64,000 nt of DNA from Harmothoe impar (taxonomy: Eukaryota; Annelida; Polychaeta; Phyllodocida; Polynoidae): assembly GCA_947462335.1 (NCBI GenBank), contig OX381704.1:47310942-47374941 (forward strand), written 5' to 3'. Below are positions 38,601 through 49,117 of this stretch, piece after piece. The position numbers and the translations under genes were made by a program. Below the pieces are notes generated by a model, which was given only the letters and a program-made list of their open reading frames with translations, did not search any database and had not been told where the DNA came from. How positions within the stretch are numbered: position 1 is the stretch's first letter; each line of letters begins with the position of its first letter.

Positions 38601-38744
38601 ACTCAGCTTTTGGGTTAAACACGAGACATGAACAATTTAAGTAGCAATTTTTTTCTTGTTACCTCCTCCCAGAAGCGTTTGGTACACATAAGCACCACTA
38701 TATGCACCAAATTGAATGGAACTATAGTTATCAATTGAAATAAT

Positions 38745-39155
38745 GACCCAAGACTACCCATGACCCATGGCCCAAGACATGACCCATGACCAAGACATGA
38801 GCCATGACCCAAGACTTCCCCATGGCCCAGGACATGACCATGACCCAAGACATGACCCATGACCCAAGACATGACCCATGACCCAGACAAGACCCATGAC
38901 CCAATACATGACCATTGGCCCAAGACATGACCCATGGCCCAAGACATGACCCATGATCCATGACATGACCTATTACCCGACCCAAGACCCAAGCCATGCC
39001 CCAAGACATGATCCATAACCTAAGACATGACCCAAAACCCAACCTTTAGCAACCCATGACCCAAGACATGATCCATGACCCAAGACATGATCCATGACCC
39101 AAGGAATGATCCGTGACCCGAGACATGATCCATGACCCAAGACATGATCTACGGA
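38745..39155. repeat. Minisatellite block 1, CATGACCCAAGA core
   Basis: About 410 bp of CATGACCCAAGACATGACC and variants (CCATGGCCCAAGACATG). The unit is a shuffled mix of 7- to 20-bp words. Reading frames on the minus strand give MGHVLGHG-type repeats, which I regard as non-coding. Confidence 0.9.
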
Positions 39156-39311
39156 CGGACACAGGGAAATTAGGGATAAAAATCGACCCACAGGGATTTT
39201 TGTCTAAGCTCTAATAACTAATAAGTACCTAATAATCAACATGAAGACACAGTTCTTCTGCTAAAAATCGACACAGCGACATGGTCAAAATTGTGGGTAC
39301 CCATGTAGAGG
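39156..39311 (-). mobile_element. Fragment of the GTGCCTCTACATGG-ended repeat inside the minisatellite
   Basis: On the minus strand: GTGCCTCTACATGGGTACCC, then ACATGGTC... words and TAAAAATCG motifs, as at 48888-49117. Its terminal CCATGTAGAGGCAC touches the second minisatellite block directly. The other end, near CGGACGGACACAGGG, is truncated by block 1. Confidence 0.6.
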
Positions 39312-39833
39312 CACAAGACATGACCCACAATGTGACCCATGACCCAAGACATGATCCATGACCCAAGACATGACCCATGACCCAAGACATGCCCAAGACC
39401 CAACCCATGACCTAAGACATGACCCAAGACCCAAACCAAGACATGACCCATGACATGACCTATTACTCAACCCGAGACCCAAAACATGATCCAAGACCCA
39501 AGACATGACCCATGACCCAAGACATGCCCAAGACCCAACCCATGACATAAGACATGACCCAAGAACCAACCCAAGACATGACCCAAGACCCGACCCAAGA
39601 CATGACCCATGACCCATGACATGACCTATTACTCAACTCATGATCCATGACCTAAGACATAACCCAAGACCCAACCCATGACCTAAGACATGACCCAAGA
39701 CCCAACCCAAGACATGACCCAACCCATGACATGATCCATGACCCATGACCCAAGACATGACCCATGACATGATCCATGAGCCAAGACATGACCAAGACCC
39801 CCCAACCCAAGACATGCCCCCCAACACCCCCCC
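39312..39833. repeat. Minisatellite block 2, CATGACCCAAGA core
   Basis: About 520 bp of the same words as block 1, with more CCCAACCCATGACC variants. Ends in a C-run at 39827-39838. Confidence 0.9.
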
Positions 39834-39838
39834 CCCCC

Positions 39839-40688
39839 AATCATGACCTGCCACTGCCCACTATTTTTGGTTTCACCCTTTGTATCTAGTATCAATAACC
39901 CCAGTAGAGAGAGGGGAGGGGGGTACTCACTTTTCCATATAGTCTTTGTTGCAATATGTGCATTGTTAGTGCAAAGTGAATCAGGGTTATCACTGTTACA
40001 CAAATAATAGCAAGTAACCTCCCATGTAAATTACCTCTAGTACTTAAGTAATTGATAGATGTCTGAAAAAAAGGTCTTACTTACCCCTCCCATAGAGATA
40101 GCATTGGGTTGTCACAAAATGTCAAAATGTGGGGTTGTCGGTTACCTTCAAGCTCCCATAGAGCTCTATGGTGAAGCAAATTACCACCATTATTGGCCTG
40201 ATATTATTTTCCGTTTTTTTAGGGGGTTATAGTAGGAATTTGTGAAAAATAAATACACCATTAGATAGATATTGTGGAATGTGATTTATTGAGAAGCTGC
40301 AAAGAATGAAATATTGACTAAATGGGAGCAATCTCATTTTTTCAAGGGAAAGAGGTATCCAGAGCCGTCACACTTGACTCAGGGAGGACCCTGAGTCAAT
40401 AATGCACATTTGTTTTGCGTAGCTTTTAAAACACCTCTACCGATAGGGGGTGACAGATGCAACATATGAACAAGATATAATAATAATGATCTTACATAAT
40501 TATGGATAGATAGGTAGATCTATAGATAGATAGATAGACTCCCTCCAGAAAATGGTCATGTGGAGTCTCTTTTTTAAAGGGAGTCAGACAACGACTCGCT
40601 TTTGATAGAAAGTCAGAGACAGAAAGTGGAACCATTCTAAATGCAATTGTTACTATTGATAATCTAGAATTTATTCAACATTTATGTC
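39839..40688. other. Intergenic DNA
   Basis: AT-rich, no gene seen. A short TAGATAGA/GATA tract lies at about 40505-40535. CTGACTCAGGGAGGACCCTGAGTC-like symmetry occurs near 40376-40398. Confidence 0.5.
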
Positions 40689-40901
40689 TACTGTAAGCAT
40701 ATGTTATTTCGCTCTGTACTTATTTTCGTGATTTTCGCAGAAATGAAAATCCGCGAAAATATGTACAGCGTGAATATTTATCCAATATAGCTATAGAACT
40801 ACCATATTGCAAAAATCGTGAATTTAAATCCGCGCGAAATTGTACTTTATAGCCAAATCGCGAAAATATGTATGCGCGAAAATACATACGTTTACAGTAT
40901 G
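40689..40901. mobile_element. Mariner-like MITE, about 210 bp, TA ends
   Basis: TACTGTAAGCATATGT at 40689 is mirrored by ACATACGTTTACAGTA ending at 40899. The interior has TTTTCGCGG/CCGCGAAAA words in both directions (ATTTTCGCAGAAATGAAAAT, GCGCGAAAATACATACG). TA at both ends is the presumed duplication. Confidence 0.65.
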
Positions 40902-41260
40902 ACATTTATAAAGGGGACTAGGTTTATAAATTAAAATGATGTAGGCACACAACACATTGTGAAGCTACATGTAGACAGAATCACACAATTCTACCAGACA
41001 CAACAAATTCAGCGTCAAAATCTAACCACAAAGAAATTACCTAGTACATACTTTTAATGAAAAAGGAGAGTAGCATTCTGTTACTTTTTACATGGATTGT
41101 CATATGGTGTGAAATGACTGGAAATTATTCCCCGACTCCTGGCATTGAAAGTGAGCTGACCTAACCAATGTCATACTTATCAAGTGAATGGTGAAGTTAA
41201 TTATATGTGACCAATGATTCTTGCTGCATCCTCAGACACATGCACTCTCATATGTTACCT

Positions 41261-41330
41261 ATCCAGGATGGCGTAGTGGCTAACACATAAGACCCATGAT
41301 CAGCATTATCTAAGTTCAAATCCCTACAAG
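41261..41330 (+). repeat. tRNA-like repeat
   Basis: ATCCAGGATGGCGTAGTGGC, CCCATGATCAGC and AAGTTCAAATCCC correspond to the unit at 9530-9600. The B box GTTCAAATCC is kept; the A box is changed. Confidence 0.55.
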
Positions 41331-42264
41331 GTAGGGAGTTCAAAATAGCGCTGCCGCTGCCGCTGTAGTCTGCCCGTTTCTGTGATCCAATATGCACCCT
41401 TCCTAATAGCACCCCCACTGGTGCATTGCATGAAAAAGCCCCCCTGACCTCATTTCTTGAGCTATAAAAAACACAAACCCCTCATTTTAATCACAATATC
41501 ATGGCAGTCAACATAAATGGACCCATTAGTGGAGAAAGATAAGAGTCTCTGTTTTCTGTGGCCTACAATAGTATGGTGACATTCTTCATGTCAAAATGTA
41601 ATAAATAAATATGAGTTGTTAAAAGTTGTTACCATAGGGATGTTGGTAATTGTGTTCTTGAAGACATATGTGAAATCCAGGTGTGTGTGCCACTGCCCAA
41701 TGCTGTCCCTAGCCATTTTAAGTTAACCTGTTCTGCCTGAGTTAGAAGGGTGCCTAGGGCCAGTGCTACAGTAACCTCAACTGCTGTGTAGGTGCCCCTC
41801 TCCTGCCTAGATCACAGAAATGGGAAATATGTTCAGATGCATTCACCATGATATATCTGGATCTAGATATGATAGAAACCCGATCTTTACAGATCTGAAA
41901 AGCTCTCATAGGGATCTATACTAATGGAACCAATATGTATTCTTTAACTCATTTTTCAAAATTTATCAAACTCCCTATACAAGGCTATGCATGGCGACCA
42001 TACCATATGCCATCTATCTTTTTTATTTATGTTTATGGCACTTGAAAAGGGGGACTAAGTATTCGTGAATTTATGCATTAAAATGAGGTAGGCCCACAGC
42101 ACACTGTAATATGGACCTTTAGCAACCAATGGGACTCCCAAGTTAATTTATGTTACAACTCAGAGGCATGTTCCCTAACAGGTTGGCTACAGGGGCAGAC
42201 CTGTTTACTCAAACAGAAATAAAATAGGTGTATTTCCTGCATTGTATGGTCACCACACATAGCC

Positions 42265-42297
42265 TGGTAGGGATATGAACTTAGGTACTGTTGATTA
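42265..42297 (-). repeat. tRNA-like repeat, part 1 (interrupted)
   Basis: On the minus strand it reads as the B-box side of the tRNA-like family (TGGTAGGGATATGAAC on the plus strand). It is broken at 42297 by a TA-flanked MITE; the rest continues at 42915. Confidence 0.55.
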
Positions 42298-42914
42298 CCG
42301 TAAAACCTCGCGTAGAAGCCGCGGCTAGTACGCGAGTCAGATCGCCAGTGCGGCTTATAGGATCAGCCCAAAGTCGGGGTGCGGCTTATACGCGAGTTTT
42401 TCCCAATGTGTATTCACAAAATGACTCCAAAATGGCCTGATGCTAGAGTCACCCCCCCCCCCCCCACCCCCAACCCTCTAGTAGCCCGCTCAGAGAAAGC
42501 TGTTACCGGCCAGTGTTACAGTGAGGGTGTGTGTGTGAGGGGGTGGGGGGGGGGGGGGCTTGTTAGGTGAGTGGGCAGTGTCAATGCCTAATATTCGCAC
42601 CTCCCTCGCAGCTTTCTAACTGTAACTCATTGGAGCCCCCCCCCCCCCCCCCTACCATAGTACCAGACCGCCAGTAGGCTCCACGGGCCGCCAGTAGGCT
42701 CCATGGGCCGCCAGTAGGCTCCACGGGCCGCCAGTAGACTCCACGGGCCGCCAGTAGGCTCCTGAAACCAGCTCTGTTAGGCTAAAGTTAGGGGTGCGGC
42801 TTATACGCGAGTTTTCCCCAAGGGTTGTTCAGAAGCTCTCTGCGGCTTATAGGATCGGCCCAAAGTCGGGGGGCGGCTTATACGCGAGTTAGGCTTATAC
42901 GCGAGGTTTTACGG
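42298..42914. mobile_element. MITE, 617 bp, TA duplication, nested in a tRNA-like repeat
   Basis: TA at 42296-42297 and 42915-42916. Left end CCGTAAAACCTCGCGTAGAA; right end TTATACGCGAGGTTTTACGG, reverse complements of each other with one mismatch. Just inside each end, GCGGCTTATA, CCCAAAGTCGGGG and TATACGCGAGTT recur. The centre holds G/C runs and a 20-bp tandem repeat (42668-42762). No transposase. Confidence 0.75.
42668..42762 (+). repeat. 20-bp tandem repeat, about 4.75 units
   Basis: CCGCCAGTAGGCTCCACGGG repeated, with single substitutions (CATGGG in unit 2, AGACTCC in unit 4). Lies inside the MITE 42298-42914. Confidence 0.9.
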
Positions 42915-42955
42915 TATGGTTCCATTGTGCTAACCACTACCCTATCCTGGACAGG
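42915..42955 (-). repeat. tRNA-like repeat, part 2
   Basis: GTTCCATTGTGCTAACCACT then ACCCTATCCTGGACAGG; the reverse complement carries GTAGTGGTTAGC, the A-box side. Continues part 1 across the inserted MITE. Confidence 0.6.
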
Positions 42956-43463
42956 TAACAAAAGGAGTGTCCAGGTACGTTTTTGTACAACCAATAGGGA
43001 AGGTTACATATACTTGATTGTTTCTATTCATATGGTAGGTGCAGTGGGCAAACAGACCACTGGACTGTGACCCGCAGGTATATGCACCATGAATCAGTCA
43101 GTTATCTCATATATAGTTAGTCAGATATGCCCTAAATGAGGCAAATAGTAGGACATACATGTCATATATGTTGTATAGTGAAATATGCATAATCAAACAA
43201 GACAGAAGCAATTAAAAATAAAACATAAATTAATGACCCAGGTGTGTGGGTATATCATGATGTGGTTACCCAACCACGTGTAGCCTGTGTTTGCCCACAC
43301 TGTGACGTAGCAGAACTCTATATGTAACCTATCCTATTCACAATACCCACATGTAGATTCCCAGTGTAATTATTGCTCTACTCTCCCACCAGAGGTTGAG
43401 CCCTCTCAAACGCAAGATTTTTGCACATCCCAGCAACCAGCCCCAGCTCGCTGCTAGTTTTAA

Positions 43464-44183
43464 AGGGTATCGCTACCTGTTCGATGATCTAGATATTCTA
43501 TTGATTTCTGCATATAACTTAGTATATATTTAGTTCAATACATAAGGAACTAGAAAAAGTAAAGAAAATGGCATGGTACAGTGCTCAATTCTATGGGAAA
43601 GCCACTTGAAAAAGCTAGTTCTTAACTAAGCTAAAAGAGCATTTTTATTTTGTGGTCAGATGACCATGTTCTTCTATTGCTATCTTCGAATCACTTTGGA
43701 TTAGATTAGTTGGCAGAATAATCAAATAGAAAATGGAAAAAAAATTACATGTTGTGGTGCTCATTTTTCTGTAATGCCCATTTAAAGAAAAAGTACTTCC
43801 TTTGTGAGGCAATCTAGCCATATAGCCCATGCAATGGACATTGCTGCTCTCTATGTGAAAATTAGAATATAATGCAAGATTCCTTCCCCCCTTTATTTTA
43901 CCCCCGCCCCCCCCCCCCACCAAAAAAAAAGAGAATAACTATACCTTTTTTTGAGAAAAAGTCATGGCACCTTCTGGGATAGAACTCCGGATCCTCTGAT
44001 TGCAAAGCAGGCATCATAACCACTACACTACGGATTCTGGTGGAGATCTGAAGAACTGTTGTGCTATTATTCCATACATCTCTTATTGTCATATGCCACG
44101 AGAGGGCAGCACTAGCTACATAGTATAATGTTGTTTCTCTGACATCCACAGGGTTCCAGCACCTACTTTTGTAGCGATACCCT
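43464..44183. mobile_element. TTAA-flanked element, 720 bp
   Basis: TTAA at 43460-43463 and 44184-44187 flank AGGGTATCGCTAC and its reverse complement GTAGCGATACCCT. It contains a C-run, an A-run and a tRNA-like segment (43963-44036). No transposase ORF. Confidence 0.65.
43963..44036 (-). repeat. tRNA-Val-like segment inside a TTAA element
   Basis: Minus strand: TCCGTAGTGTAGTGGTTATG at the 5' side, closely like the D-arm half of animal tRNA-Val, and GGAGTTCTATCCC in the B-box place. The anticodon stem pairs poorly and a changed B box argues against function. Confidence 0.5.
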
Positions 44184-44270
44184 TTAAGTGCTCTCACACT
44201 GTGGCTTCACTGGTATCCCGCTGGTGAGGAATAGTGGGAAGTGGGACATCTTGAGTATACAGTGTTGTAT

Positions 44271-45223
44271 AGTAATTACAACCCTGAGGCCAAATTTGAC
44301 AAAAAGATTTGTTTCAGGTAACATGGGAAGAAAGTCTAGGTCTGTTGGTCAGATTTTATTTTTATTTTATCTTTTTTTCTTAACATGAAAGTATCAGTCA
44401 GCCTCTCTCTATACCCTAAAATTGACCCAAAAGGTATAAAAATGTGAAAATTCCTTCAAAATTGACATAAATTTCCATATACCATACTCCCTTTCTATTT
44501 GATATTATTTCTAAACCTGAAAGTAATAGCAGCCTCTGTGTAAACTGTATAAAATTGATCAGAAATGTGTAAAAATATGAAAACTTTAGAACCTTTAGAA
44601 ACTCACTAACCCCACCTGGTGAATGTTCTCTGAATCTTAAGAAATTCACATACTCCCCCTGGTGTGTATTGGTTCAGGGCTAATTTTTTAAATCATTTTA
44701 GTAAGTTTCCCTAAGAGAGACTCAAACCCTCGACCCTCAGGTTTAGAGGCAGGCACTCACCTGACTGAGCGAACCAGGCAAGTGTCAGCATGATATTAAT
44801 GAGATAGTCACTGGTTCATTACTATAGTTTAGAATGTTCCATTTGGATGATGAGTTGGCTATTCATTTCCTAAGTTATCATAGAAATTAATGTGATAACC
44901 CACTCTGATATTTTGATATGTTACCATGTGGATATGTCCCTAACCTATGACTAAGTCTGGGAAGGATTCCATACACCATTCTTAATAAATGTCATGTCAT
45001 TAGGACGGAACTCTGTCATTTTCAATGTAAAGATACCCATTCTGTGGAAGGGGTTTATATGCTATTTTGAGATAGTCCGAATGATCCTTAAACCCGCAGT
45101 TCTTACTGCACGTCCAGTAACAGTCAAAGCGCAGTCGGGACAGGTACTATAGGGCCTTTAAAAGACATGCATGGTCGGCCCTGTTTTGATCGGGTGACTT
45201 GAAACAAAACTTTAATTTGGCCT
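44271..45223 (+). mobile_element. Possible long Harbinger-like copy (two ends)
   Basis: Left: GGCCAAATTTGAC, then GATTTGTTTCAGGTAACATG. Right: TCGGCCCTGTTTTGATCGGG, TGACTTGAAACAAAAC and ATTTGGCC. These match the ends of 50276-50518. The 85-bp TTAA element (45092) sits just inside the right end. Flanks are TGA and TAA, not identical, so two fragments are also possible. Confidence 0.4.
45092..45157 (+). mobile_element. 66-bp MITE copy flanked by TTAA
   Basis: TTAA at 45088-45091 and 45158-45161. Same family as 18012 and 38235, with an internal loss after GGGACAGGTACT. Confidence 0.65.
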
Positions 45224-46234
45224 AAGGTGGCAGCACTGAGGCGTCTCTTGTCAGGCCGTGAGCAATATGGAAATATAGTGTCTGGAGTGTGACTGCAGGT
45301 GGCACTAGGCAGCCTATCGGCCTGAAGTAATTGAGTGCTGGATCGTTTGCTGGGGACATTTAATGTGTCTTTATCTGTATTATTGAATTAAGTCACAAAA
45401 TAAGTTGAAACGGCATACATCAGTACACCGATAATTCATATGATCAAAAACTTGGTTAGTCTTTTTTGGGGATATATATGTGCCTACACCTTTTGATTCA
45501 TGTTGGTCAATTCTGGCTAACCTACCTTATTATTTGTAATGCTATGAATGCAAGGAAGTCTTAATCTCTTAGTCATTGTGACCAAAGGGTCTTCATCTAT
45601 TTGAATAATTGTGGTGTTTTTTTTGTCATTTTGACTAAAGATTTATTTTATATCTGAGAAGCAAAATGTTTCACATGTGACATCATTTGAAACATGAGCA
45701 ACGTTTCTCCCTGTGTGTTACAAAGCAACATCTAGTGGTGGGTTTTAAAGCGGCATAATCACTGAGAGTGCCCCATTCAAAATTCTAGTACTGTTCTAGT
45801 CTACTATGGGGTAGCACCGCGCTTTGGTGACATTGCACCTTTAAAGTCACCGGCTGTGCCGAATAAAGCAACATCTGCAGAAGTCCATGTAATACCGATA
45901 TCTTACTTATCACATAACAGGTGTTTAGGTCTCTCTAACTCTATTCCTTAGAGCATCGTCAAACTATATGAGGCATATTTTGCTAAATGCATTGCGTATT
46001 TGAACTGTTAAATCTTCAAATCTCCTCTCAGACACCATGACTGTGACCTCTTAGTTATTTGTTCACACCAGTTCGTCAGTTTGACTATAATGTATTATTC
46101 CTTTAACCCAGTATGACTAACCTGGGATATTCCGTATGGACTTCATCTTCTTAGGTTACCAGAATACACTCCAACAAAGAAACGACAATGAAAAATGTAG
46201 TATATATATATAGGCCTATATATATATATATAAT

Positions 46235-46321
<87 letters not shown>

Positions 46322-47657
46322 TCATATTATATATATTTATATATATAGCCCTATACATATGTTTAAATATATACTTTGTTTTAAGCCCCCACCCTCCAAT
46401 TCCATCTCCACCCCCCCTCCCCCTCAGCTCAACCCCCACACTTTTTTGACTGCTCCGCCTCCCATGATACTGCCATAAAAGATTGTCAGGACACCTAATA
46501 AGGGTTTATGGTGATGTTTTATGGCAATATAGGGACCTGATTGATACAAATGCCTTCAAAAAGGCTGATTTATCGGTATTTTACCATGGACGAAGCACCT
46601 CCCCAGAGGGAACACCCCTATAATCACTACAATATGACTTTAAATGGTTTCTTTGGGTCCTAAATGAAGGTTTCTGACCATTTTCATGAAGACATGGTGA
46701 GGTTTGAGTCGGAATCTGAAAGCCTGAATTTTGGCTGTTTTCTCACTATTTGGCCGATCTTCAGACCCCACGTGCGATGGGGGGGGGGGGGGTTACGGGG
46801 GTCCGAAAAAAATGTTTTTGTGATTTCCTGAGTTTTATGTCCCAAATGCATAGTTTGAGCCTGTCCTGAAAGCGTACGACAAAATTAGCGATTTAACACA
46901 CACCCCCCCCCCTCCCAATATAACAGCTTTAACTGTTATGTTGGCCATAATCATATATCAAAATCGGAAATGCTCATTTACATTTGGGAGAATCTGGAGA
47001 ATTATGGACAGGATCTACACGAGAGGACCCCAGCAACTCAGAGCTACACTCTTCACCGCTAACATCACATGCATGAGAACATAAGAAGGTTGGGCCAAAT
47101 ACTACATGACTGTCTAGGCAGGCATATATTCCTACATACTTCACATGCTAATACGTACATAATATTATGTATACGTAAACGTTATGAGTTACAGTTATCA
47201 GGACTTTAGCTGTAACATAAACTTGGTAAAATGCCCTGTGTTGAGCTCGACGGGACAGACTCACATGGGAGCGTCAACAAAATAATCTGTCCAATCTTAA
47301 AAGGTCAATCTTAAAAACGTTACTATCTTAAAGTCAATGGACTATCTGAAACTAAAAAAAAATTAGGATAACCGGTTCTACCCCTCTCTTCCCTAGATAG
47401 CACCAGTGATGAACCACTGCTTAGACTACACAGTCCATTGTCGCTACATATATAAGGTATCCCGATAAGCTTTAAGCCACGGAACATGTGGCAATATATA
47501 GCTGTCAATAAAATCGCGTTTAATGACTGAGTTTTATACTAATTCACGTAATAATAGTTGGCTACGACTACTTCTGTGAAAATTCCCTGGGCCTTTTCAC
47601 AACGTAGGCCGTATACTATGGAAACATCCTTCTTTCTATGGTATTAAATCCAAGAGA
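45224..47657. other. Intergenic DNA with microsatellite and G/C runs
   Basis: No gene seen. A TA-rich microsatellite lies at 46198-46350, C-rich stretches at 46387-46435 and a G-run at 46779. A tract with GGGTCTGAAGATCGG-like words shows no clear termini. Confidence 0.5.
46198..46350. repeat. (TA)n microsatellite, interrupted
   Basis: Roughly 150 bp of TATATA with AGGCC, AATTA and AAATA breaks. A Tyr/Ile ORF on the minus strand is an artefact. Confidence 0.9.
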
Positions 47658-47909
47658 ATGACACCCATGGATGCGCTACTTGATGGCGACCCGACGACAG
47701 AAGTTGAGGAAGTGGCGGGGGGAGTGCCGGGGGGAGTGGCACCTTCACTATTACGCACCCTACCTAGGGGAGGAGCACCTCGTGAGACGCAGGATAAGGG
47801 GGACGGCACAGACAGTGTCCAGGCGAACCGGGACAGTAGTAGGTATAATGGTACGTTTTCTTTCTTAGTTTATGTTCATCTTTTATTTTACCGGATTTTT
47901 ATAATATAA
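47658..47909 (+). CDS. GC-rich ORF, possible first exon or small gene
   Basis: Not recognised. The ORF begins MTPMDALLDGDPTTEVEEVA and runs through a Gly/Pro/Arg stretch to DSVQANRDSSRYN, then turns hydrophobic. A GTACGT donor at 47851 marks a possible exon end at the point where composition drops from GC-rich to T-rich. Alternatively the ORF ends at TAA 47907, which overlaps an AATAAA. The acidic start and composition change favour a real exon, but there is no family match; it could equally be a GC-rich non-coding piece. Confidence 0.25.
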   Translation: MTPMDALLDGDPTTEVEEVAGGVPGGVAPSLLRTLPRGGAPRETQDKGDGTDSVQANRDSSRYNGTFSFLVYVHLLFYRIFII

Positions 47910-48115
47910 TAAAGTCTTTGGTGATCAAGAGGAACTGCATGGTCAGGGCATGGTCTAAGCCCGGGGTCTAAGCATTTGAGAGTTGGTAGTTGATAAGTTT
48001 AACACCAGATGACAGCACTATCGTCACGGCCGTGCAGCGCTGGCACCTTGTGGCCTTACAGAGCATTCGCTAAGCCCAGGTATTCGTGATTCAGTGGACT
48101 GTTGTGCATTGCTGT

Positions 48116-48631
48116 CCCGGGGGGGGCACTTGAATTTTTTTTGACAGGGGTGTGCGGCTGGACCTCTGACAACCCTTACCCTTGTTAGGGCGATTTTGAT
48201 GCCAAAAAGTTACCCTTGTTAGGGCATTTTCGGTCAAAAGTGCCTAGGTTTCGGTAAAAAAGCGATAAAAGGTAGCTTTTGATGCCAAAAAGTTACCCTT
48301 GTTAGGGCATTTTCGACCAAAAGTGCCTAGGTTTCGGTAAAAAAACAATAGAATAACCCATGTTTGTGTAAATCTGCTGAAAAAATTACCCTCTTGCGAA
48401 GAATTTTGTTGAAAACTGCGACATTTTTTGTGAAAACGGGCAAATCTTGGCGAAAACCCGGACATTTTTGTGAAAAGTAGACCCTTGTTAGGGCGATTTT
48501 CATGAAAGTGGACCCTTGTTAGGGCGATTTTTCTTTGAAAAGTGGACCCTTGTTAGGGCTATTTTGTAGAAAAAGTACCCTTCCCAGCCGCACACATGTG
48601 TATACAAAATATACTAAGTGCCCCCCCCGGG
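48116..48631 (+). mobile_element. 516-bp element with perfect CCCGGGGGG ends and 8-bp duplication
   Basis: The ends are perfect 16-bp inverted repeats: CCC, eight G, CACTT on the left and AAGTG, eight C, GGG on the right. ATTGCTGT is directly repeated at 48108-48115 and 48632-48639. The interior is tandem variants of GACCCTTGTTAGGGCGATTT with TTTTGATG/AAAAGT linkers. An 8-bp duplication fits hAT-type integration. A truncated relative lies at 2127-2415. Confidence 0.8.
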
Positions 48632-48705
48632 ATTGCTGTGCATGAGGGTGCAATTGATCCAGCCCAAATGTAGCCCCCCTCCTGATTTTCTTTAAAAATG
48701 CTGTA

Positions 48706-48885
48706 GAGCTAGGACTCCACTACCCGATTTTGTCGTCAGATCAGAGCAATTCTCACAAATCGGACCCAAACAGATATGAATAAACGCAAATATAAACTCT
48801 AACATTTGAGCATCCATGTTACCCTGATCTGGCAGATTTACTTTCGTGAGAATGGACCAGATAATCGCTTAGTGGAGCCCCAGCT
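48706..48885 (+). mobile_element. Mariner-like MITE, 180 bp, TA duplication
   Basis: TA at 48704-48705 and 48886-48887. Left GAGCTAGGACTCCACTACCC; the right end reverse-complements to AAGCTGGGGCTCCACTAAGC. Same family as 29719-30145, shorter inside. Confidence 0.7.
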
Positions 48886-48887
48886 TA

Positions 48888-49117
48888 TATGTGCCTCTAC
48901 ATGGGTACCCACATATTTGACCAGGTCGCCATGTCGGTTTTTAGCAAAAGAGCCGTGTCGCCGTGTCGATTTTTATCTATATAGCATATACCAGGGCCTA
49001 ATAAAAAGGTCTGTGTCCGTCGATTTTTAAAGGGGCCGTGTCGCACGTGTCGATTTTTAAAGGGGCTGTGTCGCCGTGTCGCCCGTGTCGATTTTTATCC
49101 ATGTAGAGGCACTTATA
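48888..49117 (+). mobile_element. Element with GTGCCTCTACATGG inverted ends
   Basis: TATGTGCCTCTACATGG on the left and CCATGTAGAGGCACTTATA on the right. The interior repeats GTGTCGATTTTTA about five times (GCCGTGTCGATTTTTA, CACGTGTCGATTTTTAAAGG). It starts within a few bases of the preceding MITE. Related sequence: 39156-39311 and about 54000-54060. Confidence 0.65.

Noticed and set aside
38745..39833. CRISPR array
   Set aside because: Repeats are contiguous, irregular and without unique spacers, and the genome is eukaryotic.
38615..39854. Minus-strand ORFs with MGHVLGHGS-type repeats
   Set aside because: All frames of the CATGACCCAAGA minisatellite stay open; unit length varies without regard to codons, so selection for protein is unlikely.
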